Positions 25,740-36,291 of a stretch of 64,000 nucleotides of DNA are shown here, piece by piece. The position numbers and the translations under genes are program-made. This DNA is from Miltoncostaea sp050250915 (lineage in GTDB: Bacteria > Actinomycetota > Thermoleophilia > Miltoncostaeales > Miltoncostaeaceae). Where the stretch lies: assembly GCA_050250915.1 (NCBI GenBank), contig JBFWNT010000015.1:27160-91159 (forward strand), in the 5' to 3' direction. The first letter of the stretch is position 1; every line of letters begins with the position of its first letter. The notes below the pieces were generated by a model. That model made no database searches and was not told where the DNA came from. It saw only the letters and a list, made by a program, of their open reading frames with translations.

Positions 25740-28165
25740 ATGCGATCACCCGCCCCGACCCCAGCCGAGGCGCGGATCGACCTCCACCTGCACTCGCGGG
25801 CATCCACCGACACGGGCAGCTGGTTCCTGAACCGGGCCTACATGCCCGAGTCGTACACCGAGCCCGAGGCGGCGTACGCGACCGCCAAGGAGCGAGGCAT
25901 GGACCTCGTCGCGCTGACCGACCACAACACGATCTCCGGCGCGCTAGAGATCGCCCACCACCCCGACGTGGTGATCGGCGTGGAGGTCACCGCGGCGTTC
26001 CCCGAGGACCGCGTCCCCCTGCACGTCCTGGTCTGGGGCCTCGACGAGGCGGACTGGGCCGAGATCGATCGCCTCCGCGGGAACCTCTACGAGATGTGCG
26101 ACCTGCTGGCGGCGGCCGACCTGCCGCACGCGCTCGCGCACCCGCTGCACCGCGTCGGCGCGGACCTCACCGCCGACCATCTGGAGCGCTGCCTGCTGCT
26201 CTTCCGGATCTGGGAGGGCCGCAACGGCGCCCGCCCCGCGGCCACCAACCAGGCGGCGACCCGGCTCGCCCGCTCGTCCAGCGCCGACCTGCTCGTGCGC
26301 CTGGCCGAGAAGCACGGGATCGCGCCTCGCACGAGCGGCCCCCCGGCCCTGACCGGCGGCAGCGACGACCACAGCGGCTTCGACATCGCCCGGGCCTGGA
26401 CCGTCACCCCGCCCGCTCGCGACCCCGGGGAGCTGCTCGGCCACCTCCGCATGGGCCGCGTGCGGCCCGCGGGGCACGACGGCACCGGGATGGGCTTGGC
26501 CCACTCGGTCGGGTCGCTGGCCGCGAAGGCGTGGCTGGAGCGCGGCACGGTCGCCATCCCCGACGGGCTGCGCGGCATCGCCACCGAGCTGCTGGGCCAC
26601 GCGCCCGCCGCCGCCCCCGGCGACGCCGGCGGCCCGGCCGGCGCGATGGCCGAGGAGGTGCTGGCCCGCCTGCGCGCCGACCGGCGGCTGGTGCGCCGCT
26701 ACCGCCGCCTGGGGCGCGGGGGCGAGGACCGGGGCGCCCGCCACCACGCGCGCCTGCGCCTCGCCACGGGGTGGCTCCACGACGAGCTGGTGCGGCGGGC
26801 CGTGGAGCGTCCGCTCATGCGGGCGCGGGGGCTGGGCGCGCGCGCCGAGTCGCTCGCCGGCGCCGGCGTCCTGGCGCTGCCGTACCTCAGGGCCGCGGGC
26901 TACGCCCGCGCCGAGGAGCGCTTCGCCGCCGCGCTCGCGCGCGACTTCCTGGGCCCCTCCCTGGCCGACCCCGGGCCGGCCCGGGTGCTGATGCTCACCG
27001 ACACCTTCAACGAGACGAACGGCGTGGCGGGCACCATGCGCCGCCTCGCGGATCACGCCGACGCCCGACCAGGGTGCGGCCTGCGCGTCGTGACCTGCGG
27101 CGCCGGCGGCCGCGCGCGCGCCGGCCACCTGGACCTGCGCGCCCTGACCGACGTGCCGCTGCCCGTGTACGGCGACGCGTCGTGGCGCCTCGGCGTGCCG
27201 TCGGTCATCGAGCTGCTGGAGGCCGTCGAGGCCTCCCGCGCCGAGGTCATCCACGCCGCCACCCCGGGTCCGCTGGGCCTGTCGGGGCTGCTGGTCGCGC
27301 GCACGCTCGGCATCCCGTTCGTGGCGAGCCACCACACGGAGCTGGCCCGCTACGTGCTGGAGCTCACCGGCGACCGCCTGGCCGCCGGGTCGCCGACCGC
27401 GGGACCCGGTGGTTCCTGGGGCAGGCCGAGCGCGTCCACGTCCCCACCCACCGGGCCGCGGAGGGGCTCGTCGAGGCGGGCATCCCCCCTGAGCGCCTCG
27501 TGCTGTTCGGCCGGGGCACCGACCACGAGCGGTTCGACCCCGACCGCCGGTCCGGCCGGATGCGCCGCCGGCTGGGCGGCCGCGACGCGATGCTGGTGCT
27601 GTATGTCGGCCGGCTTTCGCGGGAGAAGGGCGTGCTGCACATGGCCGACGCGTTCCGGCGCGCCGTGCCCCACCGCCCCGCGCTGCGCCTGGCCGTGGTC
27701 GGCGACGGGCCGGCGCGCGTGGAGCTGGGCCGGGCCCTGTCGGGGACGCCGCACCGCTTCATGGGCACGCTGCGCGGCGAGGACCTGGCCGAGGCCTGCG
27801 CGTCGGCCGACGTCCTGTGCCTGCCGTCCGAGACGGAGACGTTCGGGCAGGTGGTGACCGAGGCGGCCGCGTGCGGCCTGCCGGCCGTGGTGATGGACCG
27901 GGGCGCGGCCGCCGAGCACGTGGTCCACGGGCGCTCCGGCCTGGTGGTCGAGGCCGGCGCGCCGCAGGCGCTGGCGGCGGCGATGGCGCTGTTGCACGAC
28001 GACCCCGCGCTGCGGGAGCGGCTCGGCGAGGGGGCGCTGCGCGTCGCCGCGAGCCGCCCCGGCTGGGACGCGGTGTTCGACGAGCTGCTGCGGGGCTATC
28101 CCGCGCTGCTGGGGGACGGGCCCGGGCGCGCGCCGGCGGCCACCGACGCGGCGGCCGCGGCATGA
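25740..28165 (+). pseudogene. PHP hydrolase-glycosyltransferase (GT4) fusion, frameshifted
   Basis: ATG 25740 begins a PHP domain (~1-270) with DLHLHSRAST, ALTDHNTISG and GGSDDHSGFD, the metal-binding His/Asp motifs of polymerase-and-histidinol-phosphatase-type phosphoesterases. A GT4 glycosyltransferase follows (MLTDTFNETNGVAGTMRRL, SHHTELARYV). At 27381-27403 the coding frame changes by one base: downstream, coherent GT4 sequence (TRWFLGQAERVHVPT, YVGRLSREKGVLHMAD, LPSETETFGQVVTEA) continues in another frame to the TGA at 28163-28165. A single missing base in this GC run would restore a protein of about 808 aa. It may be a sequencing error or a real lesion. The next glycosyltransferase overlaps the stop by 4 bp. 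Confidence 0.8.
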
Positions 28166-29277
28166 CCGTCGTCGACGTGACCCAGTGGTACTCGCCGGTG
28201 TCCGGCGGGATCCGGACGTACCTGCGCGCGAAGGCGCGGTGGGCGGCGGCCAACGGCCGCGCCCACGGGGCGGTGGTCACCGGCGACCGCGGCGGCAGCG
28301 AGCTGGTGGCCGCCAGCGTCTTCGCGCGCGTCCGCGGCCACACGCCCGCGCGCCGCTGGGGCTACCGCGTGGCGCTGCGCCCCGCCCCGCTGCGCGACGC
28401 CCTGGAGGGCCTGGCGCCCTCGGTGGTGGTGCTGCACGACGCGCTCGCGTTCCCGCGCGCCCTGCGCCGCTGGGCCGCGGCCCGCGGCGTCCCCGTGGTG
28501 CTCGTGTGTCACTCCGACCTGACACGGGCGGTCGTGGGCCTGCCCGCGCCCGCGCGGCGGCCGGCGTCGGCGGTGCTGGGCCGCGTGCAGCGCGAGGCGC
28601 TGCGGAGCGCCGACCTGGTGCTGGTGGCGTCGGAGGGGATGCGCGACCGGGTGGCCCCCCACGCGCCGGCGCCCGTCGTGGTGTCGGCGCTCGGGGTGGA
28701 GGCGCGCGCGTTCGCCCAGGCGGTGCCCGACCCGGCGCTGCGGGCGCGGCTCGCGCCGCCGCACGGCCGCCTGGTGCTCTACGCCGGGCGGCTCTCGAGC
28801 GAGAAGCGGGTGGATCTGCTGCCCGCCGTGCTCCGCGCGCTCGACCCGGCCGACGTGCTGGTCGTGGCCGGCACGGGCGCCGCCGGGGCCGCGCTGGCGC
28901 GGCGCGCCCGGCGGCTCGGGGTGGCCGACCGCATGGTGCTGCTCGGCCACGTGTCCGACCGGGCCCGGCTGGCGACGCTGATGGCGACGGCCGACTGCAT
29001 GGTTCACCCCAACCCGCACGAGCCGTTCGGGCTGGCGCTGCTTGAGGCGCTCGCGGCGGGGACCCCCGTGGTGGCCCCCCGGACGGTCGGGATCGCCGCG
29101 GTCCTGGCCGAGGCCGGGGCCACGCTGGTGGCCCCCGGCGACGCGGGTGCGCTGGCCGACGGCGTGCGGCGCGCGATGGACGGCCCGCCCCCCTCCCTGG
29201 ACCCGGACCGGGTCGACTGGCGGGCGACGTTCGCGCGCGAGTGGGCGCGCTACGACGGGCTGCGGGCGGCGGCATGA
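28162..29277 (+). CDS. Glycosyltransferase family 4
   Basis: A 371-aa cytoplasmic GT-B enzyme. The N-terminal domain starts TVVDVTQWYSPVSGGIRTYL, typical of GT4 acceptor domains; the C-terminal domain has LVLYAGRLSSEKRVDLL (~206) and HPNPHEPFGLALLEALAAG (~283), the nucleotide-sugar site with the E-x7-E motif. Such enzymes transfer mannose or glucose to lipid or glycan acceptors. ATG 28162 overlaps the previous stop and its own stop overlaps the next ATG, giving a tightly coupled three-gene operon. Donor and acceptor are unknown. Confidence 0.9.
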   Translation: MTVVDVTQWYSPVSGGIRTYLRAKARWAAANGRAHGAVVTGDRGGSELVAASVFARVRGHTPARRWGYRVALRPAPLRDALEGLAPSVVVLHDALAFPRALRRWAAARGVPVVLVCHSDLTRAVVGLPAPARRPASAVLGRVQREALRSADLVLVASEGMRDRVAPHAPAPVVVSALGVEARAFAQAVPDPALRARLAPPHGRLVLYAGRLSSEKRVDLLPAVLRALDPADVLVVAGTGAAGAALARRARRLGVADRMVLLGHVSDRARLATLMATADCMVHPNPHEPFGLALLEALAAGTPVVAPRTVGIAAVLAEAGATLVAPGDAGALADGVRRAMDGPPPSLDPDRVDWRATFAREWARYDGLRAAA

Positions 29278-29960
29278 GGGCGCTCGTCGTCGCGATCCAC
29301 GACGTGAGCCCGTCCACCGCCGGGGCCGCGGATCGCCTGCGGCGCCTGGCGGCCGCCCGCTCGGACGGCCCCGCGAGCCTGCTGGTGGTGCCGCGGGCGG
29401 GGGGCAGCGAGTCGTGGCGGCACGGTCCGGCCCGGGGCTGGCTGGCCGGCCGGCTCGCGGTCGGCGACGAGCTGGTGCTGCACGGCCACACCCATCGCGA
29501 CCGGCGTGGGCGGGACGGGGGCGAGCTGCGCGGCCGCACCGCCGCCGGCGTCCGGGACGTCGTGACGAGCGGCGCCGACGAGCTGGCCGGCGCCGTCGGC
29601 CGGCCGGAGGGCTTCATCGCCCCCTCCTACGCCGGCGGGCCCGGGTTGGGGCGGGCGGTGGGCGACGCCGGCCTGGTGTGGTGGGCGTCGCGGCTGCGTC
29701 TGCACTGGCCGGGCGGCGCCCGCCCGCTGCCGGCGATCGGCCCGGGGGCGTCGCGGCCGCTGCGCCGGGCGCTGTCGCCTCCCGCCCTGCGGGCGGCGGT
29801 CGCGTCGGTGGCCCCGCTGCCCTGCGTGCGGCTCGACCTGCACCCGGCCGACCTGCGGCACCCGGCGCTGCTCGACGCGGCCATGGGGGCGCTCGACGCG
29901 CTGCTCGCACAGGACCGGCGCGTCTCCGTCCATGGCGAGCTGATCCCCGTCGCGGCCTGA
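29274..29960 (+). CDS. DUF2334-type polysaccharide deacetylase-like protein
   Basis: A 228-aa protein. VVAIHDVSPST at the N-terminus supplies the metal-binding Asp, and LVLHGHTHRDRRG (~65-77) the His pair, as in NodB-fold deacetylases of the DUF2334 group. EGFIAPSYAGGPGL and RLDLHPADLRHP complete the motifs. It probably removes acetyl or similar groups from the glycan made by the two upstream glycosyltransferases, with which it overlaps by 4 bp. Confidence 0.85.
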   Translation: MRALVVAIHDVSPSTAGAADRLRRLAAARSDGPASLLVVPRAGGSESWRHGPARGWLAGRLAVGDELVLHGHTHRDRRGRDGGELRGRTAAGVRDVVTSGADELAGAVGRPEGFIAPSYAGGPGLGRAVGDAGLVWWASRLRLHWPGGARPLPAIGPGASRPLRRALSPPALRAAVASVAPLPCVRLDLHPADLRHPALLDAAMGALDALLAQDRRVSVHGELIPVAA

Positions 29961-29980
29961 CGGCGCCACCGCCGCTGGGC

Positions 29981-29986
29981 CAGACT
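29981..29986 (+). promoter_or_regulatory. -10 element of the chromate transporter gene
   Basis: CAGACT followed by 6 nt and GTG 29993; no Shine-Dalgarno, consistent with a leaderless mRNA. Confidence 0.35.
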
Positions 29987-29992
29987 GCCGCC

Positions 29993-31130
29993 GTGCGGGT
30001 GCCGCTGGCCACGATCGCACGGGAGTGGACCCGCATCGGCGTCGTGGGGTTCGGCGGCCCGCCGGCCCACATCGCCCTGCTGCGCGAGCTGTGCGTCGGC
30101 CGCCGGCGGTGGCTGTCGGCGGAGGAGTTCGAGGACGCCATCGCCGCGACCAACCTGCTTCCGGGGCCCGGGTCGACGCAGCTCGCGATCTTCTCGGCCT
30201 GGCGCCTCGGCGGCGTGCCGGGGGCCCTGGTGGGCGGTGCCGGGTTCATCCTCCCCGGGCTCATCGCGATCATCGCCCTCTCGGTCGTGTTCCTGGCCGA
30301 CGCGCCGCCCGACTGGGTGCGGGGGGCCGGCGCCGGCGCGGGGGCGGCGGTGGCGGCGGTCGCCCTGCACGCCGGCCTCGGGCTGCTGGCGCCGGGCTGG
30401 CGCCGCGGGGGCGGTGCCCGGCGGGCGCGATGGGCGCTGTGGGTGCTGCTGGGCGGCGCGGCGGCGGCGACGGCCGGCCCGTGGGTGGTCGTGGTGCTGC
30501 TCGGCTGCGGCGCCCTGGAGGTGGCCGCCCGGAGGGCGTCGGGCGGCGGCCCCGTGCGGATGCTGGTCGCGGCGCCCGTCGCGGCCGCCGCGACCGGGGG
30601 CCTGGGCGCGCTGGCCTGGGTGGCGCTGAAGGTGGGGGCGCTCTCCTACGGCGGCGGCTTCGTGATCATCCCGATGATGCAGGGGGACGCGGTCGACCGG
30701 TACGGGTGGATGACCGACACCCAGTTCCTCAACGCCGTCGCCCTGGGGCAGGTGACCCCCGGCCCGGTGGTCCACACCGTGGCCGCCGTGGGCTACGCCG
30801 CGGCGGGCGTCGGCGGCGCCCTGCTGGCCGCGGCCGTCGCGTTCGCCCCCTCGTTCTCGTTCATCCTCGTCGGCGGCCGACGCTTCGACCGGCTTCGCGC
30901 CGACGCCCGCGTGCGCGCCTTCCTGGACGGCGCCGGACCGGCCGCGCTGGGCGCCATCGTGGGGTCCGATCCCGCTCGCCGCCGCGCTGGAGGAGGGCTG
31001 GCAGGCGGCGGTGCTGGCCGGCGCGGCCGTCGCGCTCCTGGTCCTGCGGAGGGGCGTGGTGTCCACGCTCCTGGTGGCCGCCGCGATCGGCGTGGCGATC
31101 GCCATCGCCGGCGGGCCCCTGCCGGGCTGA
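29993..31130 (+). pseudogene. chrA: Chromate transporter ChrA, frameshifted near the C-terminus
   Basis: About 378 aa with two CHR domains. The first has IGVVGFGGPPAHIALL and NLLPGPGSTQLAIF, the second GALSYGGGFVIIPMMQGD and LGQVTPGPVVHTVA, the paired PGP motifs of the CHR family. Near 30965 the frame changes: the last ~53 residues (IPLAAALEEGWQAAVLAG onward) lie in a different frame ending at TGA 31128-31130. One extra base in 30961-30969 would explain it. The family exports chromate or takes up related anions. GTG 29993 follows a -10 element closely. It lies upstream of the Kdp sensor gene. Confidence 0.8.
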
Positions 31131-31137
31131 GGGGCGC

Positions 31138-31143
31138 TAGCGT
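31138..31143 (+). promoter_or_regulatory. -10 element TAGCGT of the sensor kinase gene
   Basis: TAGCGT, 7 nt, then ATG 31151; identical to the arrangement before the small peptide gene at 34341. Confidence 0.5.
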
Positions 31144-31150
31144 CCGTGCC

Positions 31151-32557
31151 ATGAGGTGGACGGTCCGAGGAGTGCCGGCGTCGGTCGTCGGGCTCGTCGC
31201 GGGGCTCGGCGGCGTCGCGCTGGTGACGTGGCTCATCGACGCGATCGGCGACGACGTCAACGAGCTGTCCCTGACCGTCTGCTACCCGCTGCTGGTGCTG
31301 GCGGTGAGCGGCCTGGCGGGCGTGTGGCCCGGGCTGGCCACGGCCGTCGCCTCGGCCGTGGCGGTGAACTGGTTCTTCATCGCGCCCGTCCACACCCTGA
31401 GCGTCAACGATGGGCGCGACTGGGTGTCGCTGGGCGTGCTCGCCGCCACGGCCGTCATCACCGGGCATCTCGCCGCCGGGTTCCGCCGCCAGCGGGCCGA
31501 GGCCGAGGAGCGTCGCCGCGACGCGGAGCTGCTGGCCGAGATGGCCGAGGCGGCCCTCGGCGGCGTGGGCCCAGGCCCACCCGGCCCCGGAGTGGCGGAG
31601 GCGGCCGCCCGGGCCCTCGGGGTGGAGTGGTGTCGCATCGAGCTGGGCCCCGGCGGGGCCGCAACGGGCGCGACGGTGGCGGTGGTGCCGTCGGCGGAGG
31701 GGTTCGCCGTGCCGCTGGCGGGTGGCGGACGGCTGTTGGGCCTGCTGGTGGTGGGCCCGGCGCGTCCCGACGCCGAGCCGCGCTGGGCCACGCCGGGCTT
31801 CGCCGAGGCGGTCGCCGGCCTGACGGCGGTGGCGGTGGAGCGCGGCCGGCTACTGGCCGGGGCGATGGAGGCCGAGAGCCTGCGCCGCAGCGACGAGCTG
31901 AAGACCGCGCTGCTGCACGGCGTGTCGCACGAGTTCCGCACCCCGCTCACCGCCATCCGCACGGCGGCGGACGCCCTGGCCACCAGCACCGGCGCCCCGG
32001 AGGGCGGCACCGAGCTGCTGGCGGTGCTGGCGGAGGAGACGGCACGCCTCGACCGGCTGGTGGCGAACCTGCTCGACCTGTCGCGCCTCGAGGCGGGGGC
32101 CCTCGTGGCCCGCATGGACTGGTGCGCGCCCGCCGAGATCGCGACGGGGGCCGTGGAGGCCGCCGCGCCGCTGCTCGGCGGCGCCGAGGTCGTCATGGAC
32201 GTGCCCGACACCCTGCCGCTGGTGCGCGCCGACCCCGTCCTGTGCGAGCGGATCCTGGTGAACCTGCTCCACAACGCCGCCCGCCACGGCCGGCCGCCGA
32301 TCCTGGTGGCGGGGGAGGTGCGCGACGGGCGCACCGAGATCGCCGTCAGCGACGCAGGTCCCGGCCTCGGGGAGGACGTGGCGCCGGTGGTGCTCGACCC
32401 GTTCACCTCGGCCGGCCCGGGCGGCGGCACCGGGGTGGGCCTGGCGCTGGCGCGCGGCTTGGCCGACGCCCAGGGTGTGGCCCTGCGCGCGCCCGGCGCG
32501 GGGCAGTCGCGGTTCGTGCTGTCGTTCCCGCCCGCCCCCGTCCCGCAGGTGGCGTGA
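31151..32557 (+). CDS. kdpD: KdpD-type sensor histidine kinase lacking the N-terminal KdpD domain
   Basis: A 468-aa membrane kinase. Residues ~10-110 are the four-helix DUF4118 module of KdpD (NWFFIAPVHTLSVNDGRDW), ~140-235 a GAF-like region, then HisKA with His260 (LLHGVSHEFRTPLTAIR) and the HATPase domain (NLLHNAARHG, SDAGPGLGE, GTGVGLALARG). The N-terminal KdpD/Usp part of a normal ~890-aa KdpD is absent but is encoded separately at 38980. It should phosphorylate the KdpE encoded 13 bp downstream in response to K+ limitation. It starts with a leaderless-type promoter. Confidence 0.88.
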   Translation: MRWTVRGVPASVVGLVAGLGGVALVTWLIDAIGDDVNELSLTVCYPLLVLAVSGLAGVWPGLATAVASAVAVNWFFIAPVHTLSVNDGRDWVSLGVLAATAVITGHLAAGFRRQRAEAEERRRDAELLAEMAEAALGGVGPGPPGPGVAEAAARALGVEWCRIELGPGGAATGATVAVVPSAEGFAVPLAGGGRLLGLLVVGPARPDAEPRWATPGFAEAVAGLTAVAVERGRLLAGAMEAESLRRSDELKTALLHGVSHEFRTPLTAIRTAADALATSTGAPEGGTELLAVLAEETARLDRLVANLLDLSRLEAGALVARMDWCAPAEIATGAVEAAAPLLGGAEVVMDVPDTLPLVRADPVLCERILVNLLHNAARHGRPPILVAGEVRDGRTEIAVSDAGPGLGEDVAPVVLDPFTSAGPGGGTGVGLALARGLADAQGVALRAPGAGQSRFVLSFPPAPVPQVA

Positions 32558-32570
32558 TGGACGCGGCCTG

Positions 32571-33262
<692 letters not shown>

Positions 33263-33266
<4 letters not shown>

Positions 33267-34246
33267 TCGTGGGCAAGGCCGTCTACCGCGACGGCCACCG
33301 CGTCGCGGCGCCCGACGACCTCGGCAGCCTCGCGCGCGAGTGCCGGGCCGGGGCCGGCGTCGCGTGGATCGGCCTCGCGCAGCCCACGTCGGAGGAGTTC
33401 CAGGCGATCGCCGAGCAGTTCGGCCTCCACGCCCTGGCGGTGGAGGACGCCGTCACCGCGCACCAGCGGCCGAAGCTGGAGCGCTACGGCGACACCCTGT
33501 TCGTGGTGCTGCGCACCGCGCGGTACGTCGACGAGACCGAGACGGTCGAGTTCGGCGAGCTGCACGTGTTCGCCGGGCCGACGTTCGTCGTGACCATCCG
33601 CCACGGCCAGGCGGCGGCGCTGGGGGAGGTGCGCCGCAAGCTGGAGGGCCGGCCCGACCTGCTGGCCCGCGGGCCCATCGCGATCCTCCACGCCATCGTG
33701 GACCGGGTGGTCGACGACTACGCCCCGGTCGTGGCCGGCATCGGGAACGACATCGACGAGATCGAGGACGAGGTGTTCCGGGCCGCCGGGAACCCGTCGC
33801 GCCGGATCTACGAGCTCATGCGCGAGGCGATCGGCTTCGGCAGGGCCGTGAGCCCGCTCCCCGGGATGCTCGAGGAGCTCATGGCGGCGCGCGGCCCGGA
33901 CGACGAGGAGCTGCGCTACCTGCGCGACGTCCAGGACCACGCCCTGAAGGTGCAGGAGCAGGTCGGGGGCTTCCGCGAGCTGCTCCAGAACATCCTGAGC
34001 GTGAACCTCACCCTCGAGACCCGGGCGCTGAGCGAGGCGGCCAACCGCCAGAACGAGGAGGTGAAGCGCATCTCCGCGTGGGCCGCGATCCTCTTCGCGC
34101 CCTCGCTGGTCGGGACGATCTACGGCATGAACTTCCGCCACATGCCGGAGCTCCACTGGGCTGCCGGGTACCCCATGGCCCTGGGCCTGATGCTGCTGTC
34201 GTCGGTCGTGCTCTACCTCGTCTTCAAGCGCCGGCGGTGGATCTGA
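33263..34246 (+). CDS. corA: CorA-family Mg2+/divalent cation transporter
   Basis: A 327-aa transporter. A large cytoplasmic alpha/beta domain and a long helix precede two C-terminal membrane helices; the pore signature YGMNF (~288-292) at the end of the first helix and MPEL in the external loop are conserved, and the basic C-terminus (KRRRWI) is typical. It moves Mg2+ (or Co2+/Ni2+) down its gradient as a pentamer in the plasma membrane. GTG 33263 overlaps the kdpE stop. Its place inside a potassium island is unusual and suggests coordinated control of K+ and Mg2+. Confidence 0.92.
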
Positions 34247-34327
34247 GCGGTGCCCGCGGCGCCGCGTCTTGACGACATCTTGATGCCGGCCCGGAGGACA
34301 TTGAGGCCGGTTTGACGCGGCGGCTCC

Positions 34328-34333
34328 TAGCGT
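34328..34333 (+). promoter_or_regulatory. -10 element TAGCGT of the kdp structural operon
   Basis: TAGCGT followed by 7 nt and ATG 34341. Two TTGACG sequences lie upstream (34269, 34312) but at poor spacing, so an activator such as KdpE may replace a -35 element. Confidence 0.45.
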
Positions 34334-34340
34334 CGGGTGC

Positions 34341-34427
34341 ATGGGAGATCTCGCCGCAATCGCCATCGCCGCCGCGCTCTTCGCGCTCCTCGCCGTCGCC
34401 ATCCCGCTGATAGGCAAGGTGCGCTGA
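34341..34427 (+). CDS. 28-aa single-TM peptide preceding kdpF
   Basis: The protein is almost entirely one hydrophobic helix (IAIAAALFALLAVAIPLIGK) with a short charged C-terminus, the size and shape of KdpF. TGA 34425-34427 overlaps ATG 34427 of kdpF by one base, so the two are translationally coupled. ATG lies 7 nt after TAGCGT, making it the first gene of a leaderless operon. It is too short for most gene finders. It may be a second stabilising subunit of the Kdp pump or a leader peptide. Confidence 0.6.
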   Translation: MGDLAAIAIAAALFALLAVAIPLIGKVR

Positions 34428-34516
34428 TGGGCCCCGGCGACGTCGCCGCGCTCGTCGTCGCGACGGCCGTCTTCGTCTACCTGCTCTACGCCCTCTTCAG
34501 GGCGGAGAGATTCTGA
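34427..34516 (+). CDS. kdpF: KdpF, small subunit of the K+-transporting ATPase
   Basis: A 29-aa single-helix protein; VFVYLLYALFRAERF at the C-terminus is the canonical KdpF ending. KdpF stabilises the KdpABC complex in the membrane. It starts within the stop of the upstream peptide and ends 5 bp before kdpA. Confidence 0.88.
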   Translation: MGPGDVAALVVATAVFVYLLYALFRAERF

Positions 34517-34521
34517 TTCCG

Positions 34522-36291
34522 ATGACGGGCAACGACGTCGCCCAGATCGTGGTCTTCCTGCTGGTCGTGGCGATCTGCACCCCTCTGCTCGGGGCGTACC
34601 TGTACCGGGTGATCGAGCGCAAGCCGATCCCCGGCGTGTCCCGGGTGCTGGGGCCGGTCGAGCGCGGCGCGTACCGCCTGCTGCGCATCGACCCCGACCG
34701 GGAGCAGGGTTGGAAGTCCTACGCGGGCGCGGTCATCGCGTTCAGCGCCGCGAGCTTCGCGGTGCTCTACGCGATCCTGCGCCTGCAGGGGCACCTGCCG
34801 CTCAACCCCGCCGACTACCCGGGCATGAGCTGGAGCGTCGCCTTCAACACGGCGATCAGCTTCGTGACCAACACGAACTGGCAGTACTACGCCGGCGAGT
34901 CGACGCTCTCGTACCTCAGCCAGATGGCGGGCCTCGCGGTGCAGAACTTCGCGTCGGCCGCGGTGGGGATCGCGGTGATGGCCGCGGTGGTGCGCGGGTT
35001 CGCGCGGCGCGGCACCGACATGCTCGGCAACTTCTGGACCGACCTGGTGCGCATCACGCTCTACGCGCTGGTGCCCCTCGCGGTCGCGGTGGGCATCGTG
35101 CTCGGCTCGCAGGGCGTCATGCAGACGTTCGACCACCCGGTCACGTACCAGACCTACGAGGCGCACACCCTCGGCACCACCGGCCAGGACGGCGCCCCCC
35201 TCACCCAGAGCCTCTACCGCGGCCCGGTGGCGTCGCAGATCGCGATCAAGCAGGCCGGCACCAACGGCGGCGGCTACTTCAACAGCAACTCCGCCACGCC
35301 GGCCGAGAACCCGAGCCCCATCTCGAACTACGTGGAGCTCTGGGCCGAGCTGGTGATCGCGTTCGCGCTGACCTACACGTTCGGGCTCATGGTGGGCTCG
35401 CGCCGCCAGGGCTGGGCGATCTTCGCCGCGATGATGGCGATCCTGGTGGTGGCGATCGCCGTGATGGTGCCGTTCGAGAACCGCGGCTCGGAGGTGCTCC
35501 AGTCGAGCGGCGTCGAGCTCCAGGCGGGGGACGGGTACGCCGGCGGCTTCCAGCCGGGCGGCAACATGTCGGACAAGGAGGTCCGGTTCGGCCCCGGCCC
35601 CACCGCGCTGTGGGCGGCCGTCACCACGGGCACCTCGACCGGCGCGGTCAACGGCGGCCACGACGCCCTCACGGGCGGCGCCGGCGCCGTGGCCCTGGCC
35701 CTGATGACCATCGGGGAGGTCGCCCCCGGGGGGGTGGGCTCCGGGATCTACGGGATGCTGCTGTTCGTCGTCGTCGCGGTCTTCATCGCGGGCCTCATGG
35801 TGGGACGCACCCCCGAGTACCTGGGCAAGAAGATCGGCGCCCGGGAGATCAAGCTCACGATGATCGGGGTGCTGGTCATGCCGATCGGGCTGCTGGTGAT
35901 GCTGGCCGTGGCGGTGACCACGAGCGCCGGGACGGCGTCGATGTTCAACACCGGGCCGCAGGGCTTCGCCGAGGCGTTCTACGCCTACGCCTCCCAGTGG
36001 AACAACAACGGCAGCGCGTTCGCCGGCTACGGCGCGACGGACCTGTCGACCACGCTCGGCGGCGTCGCGATGGGGCTCGGCCGGTTCGTCTCGATCCTCG
36101 CCGTGCTGGGCCTGGCGGGCGCCCTGGTGCGCCGGCCCGTGGCGCCCTTCAGCGCCGGGACGCTGCGGACCACCACGCCCACCTTCGTGGTGACGCTGAT
36201 CTTCGTGATCGTGCTGGTCGCCGCCCTCAACTTCATCCCGGCGCTCGCCCTCGGGCCCGTCGCCACACAGCTGTCGGGGAGGCCCTTCTGA
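34522..36291 (+). CDS. kdpA: KdpA, K+-binding channel-like subunit
   Basis: A 589-aa membrane protein with about ten helices. The selectivity-filter loops are clear: NTNWQYYAGE (~114), GTNGGGYFNSNSA (~248-260, containing the Gly equivalent to E. coli G232), TGTSTGAVNGGHDAL (~372) and NNNGSAFAG (~494). KdpA captures K+ and passes it to KdpB for ATP-driven import. Length is normal. kdpC begins within its stop codon (1-bp overlap). Confidence 0.95.
   Translation: MTGNDVAQIVVFLLVVAICTPLLGAYLYRVIERKPIPGVSRVLGPVERGAYRLLRIDPDREQGWKSYAGAVIAFSAASFAVLYAILRLQGHLPLNPADYPGMSWSVAFNTAISFVTNTNWQYYAGESTLSYLSQMAGLAVQNFASAAVGIAVMAAVVRGFARRGTDMLGNFWTDLVRITLYALVPLAVAVGIVLGSQGVMQTFDHPVTYQTYEAHTLGTTGQDGAPLTQSLYRGPVASQIAIKQAGTNGGGYFNSNSATPAENPSPISNYVELWAELVIAFALTYTFGLMVGSRRQGWAIFAAMMAILVVAIAVMVPFENRGSEVLQSSGVELQAGDGYAGGFQPGGNMSDKEVRFGPGPTALWAAVTTGTSTGAVNGGHDALTGGAGAVALALMTIGEVAPGGVGSGIYGMLLFVVVAVFIAGLMVGRTPEYLGKKIGAREIKLTMIGVLVMPIGLLVMLAVAVTTSAGTASMFNTGPQGFAEAFYAYASQWNNNGSAFAGYGATDLSTTLGGVAMGLGRFVSILAVLGLAGALVRRPVAPFSAGTLRTTTPTFVVTLIFVIVLVAALNFIPALALGPVATQLSGRPF

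Noticed and set aside
34269..34317. TTGACG sequences as -35 of the kdp operon
   Set aside because: Spacing to TAGCGT is 53 or 10 nt, far from the 17-18 expected.
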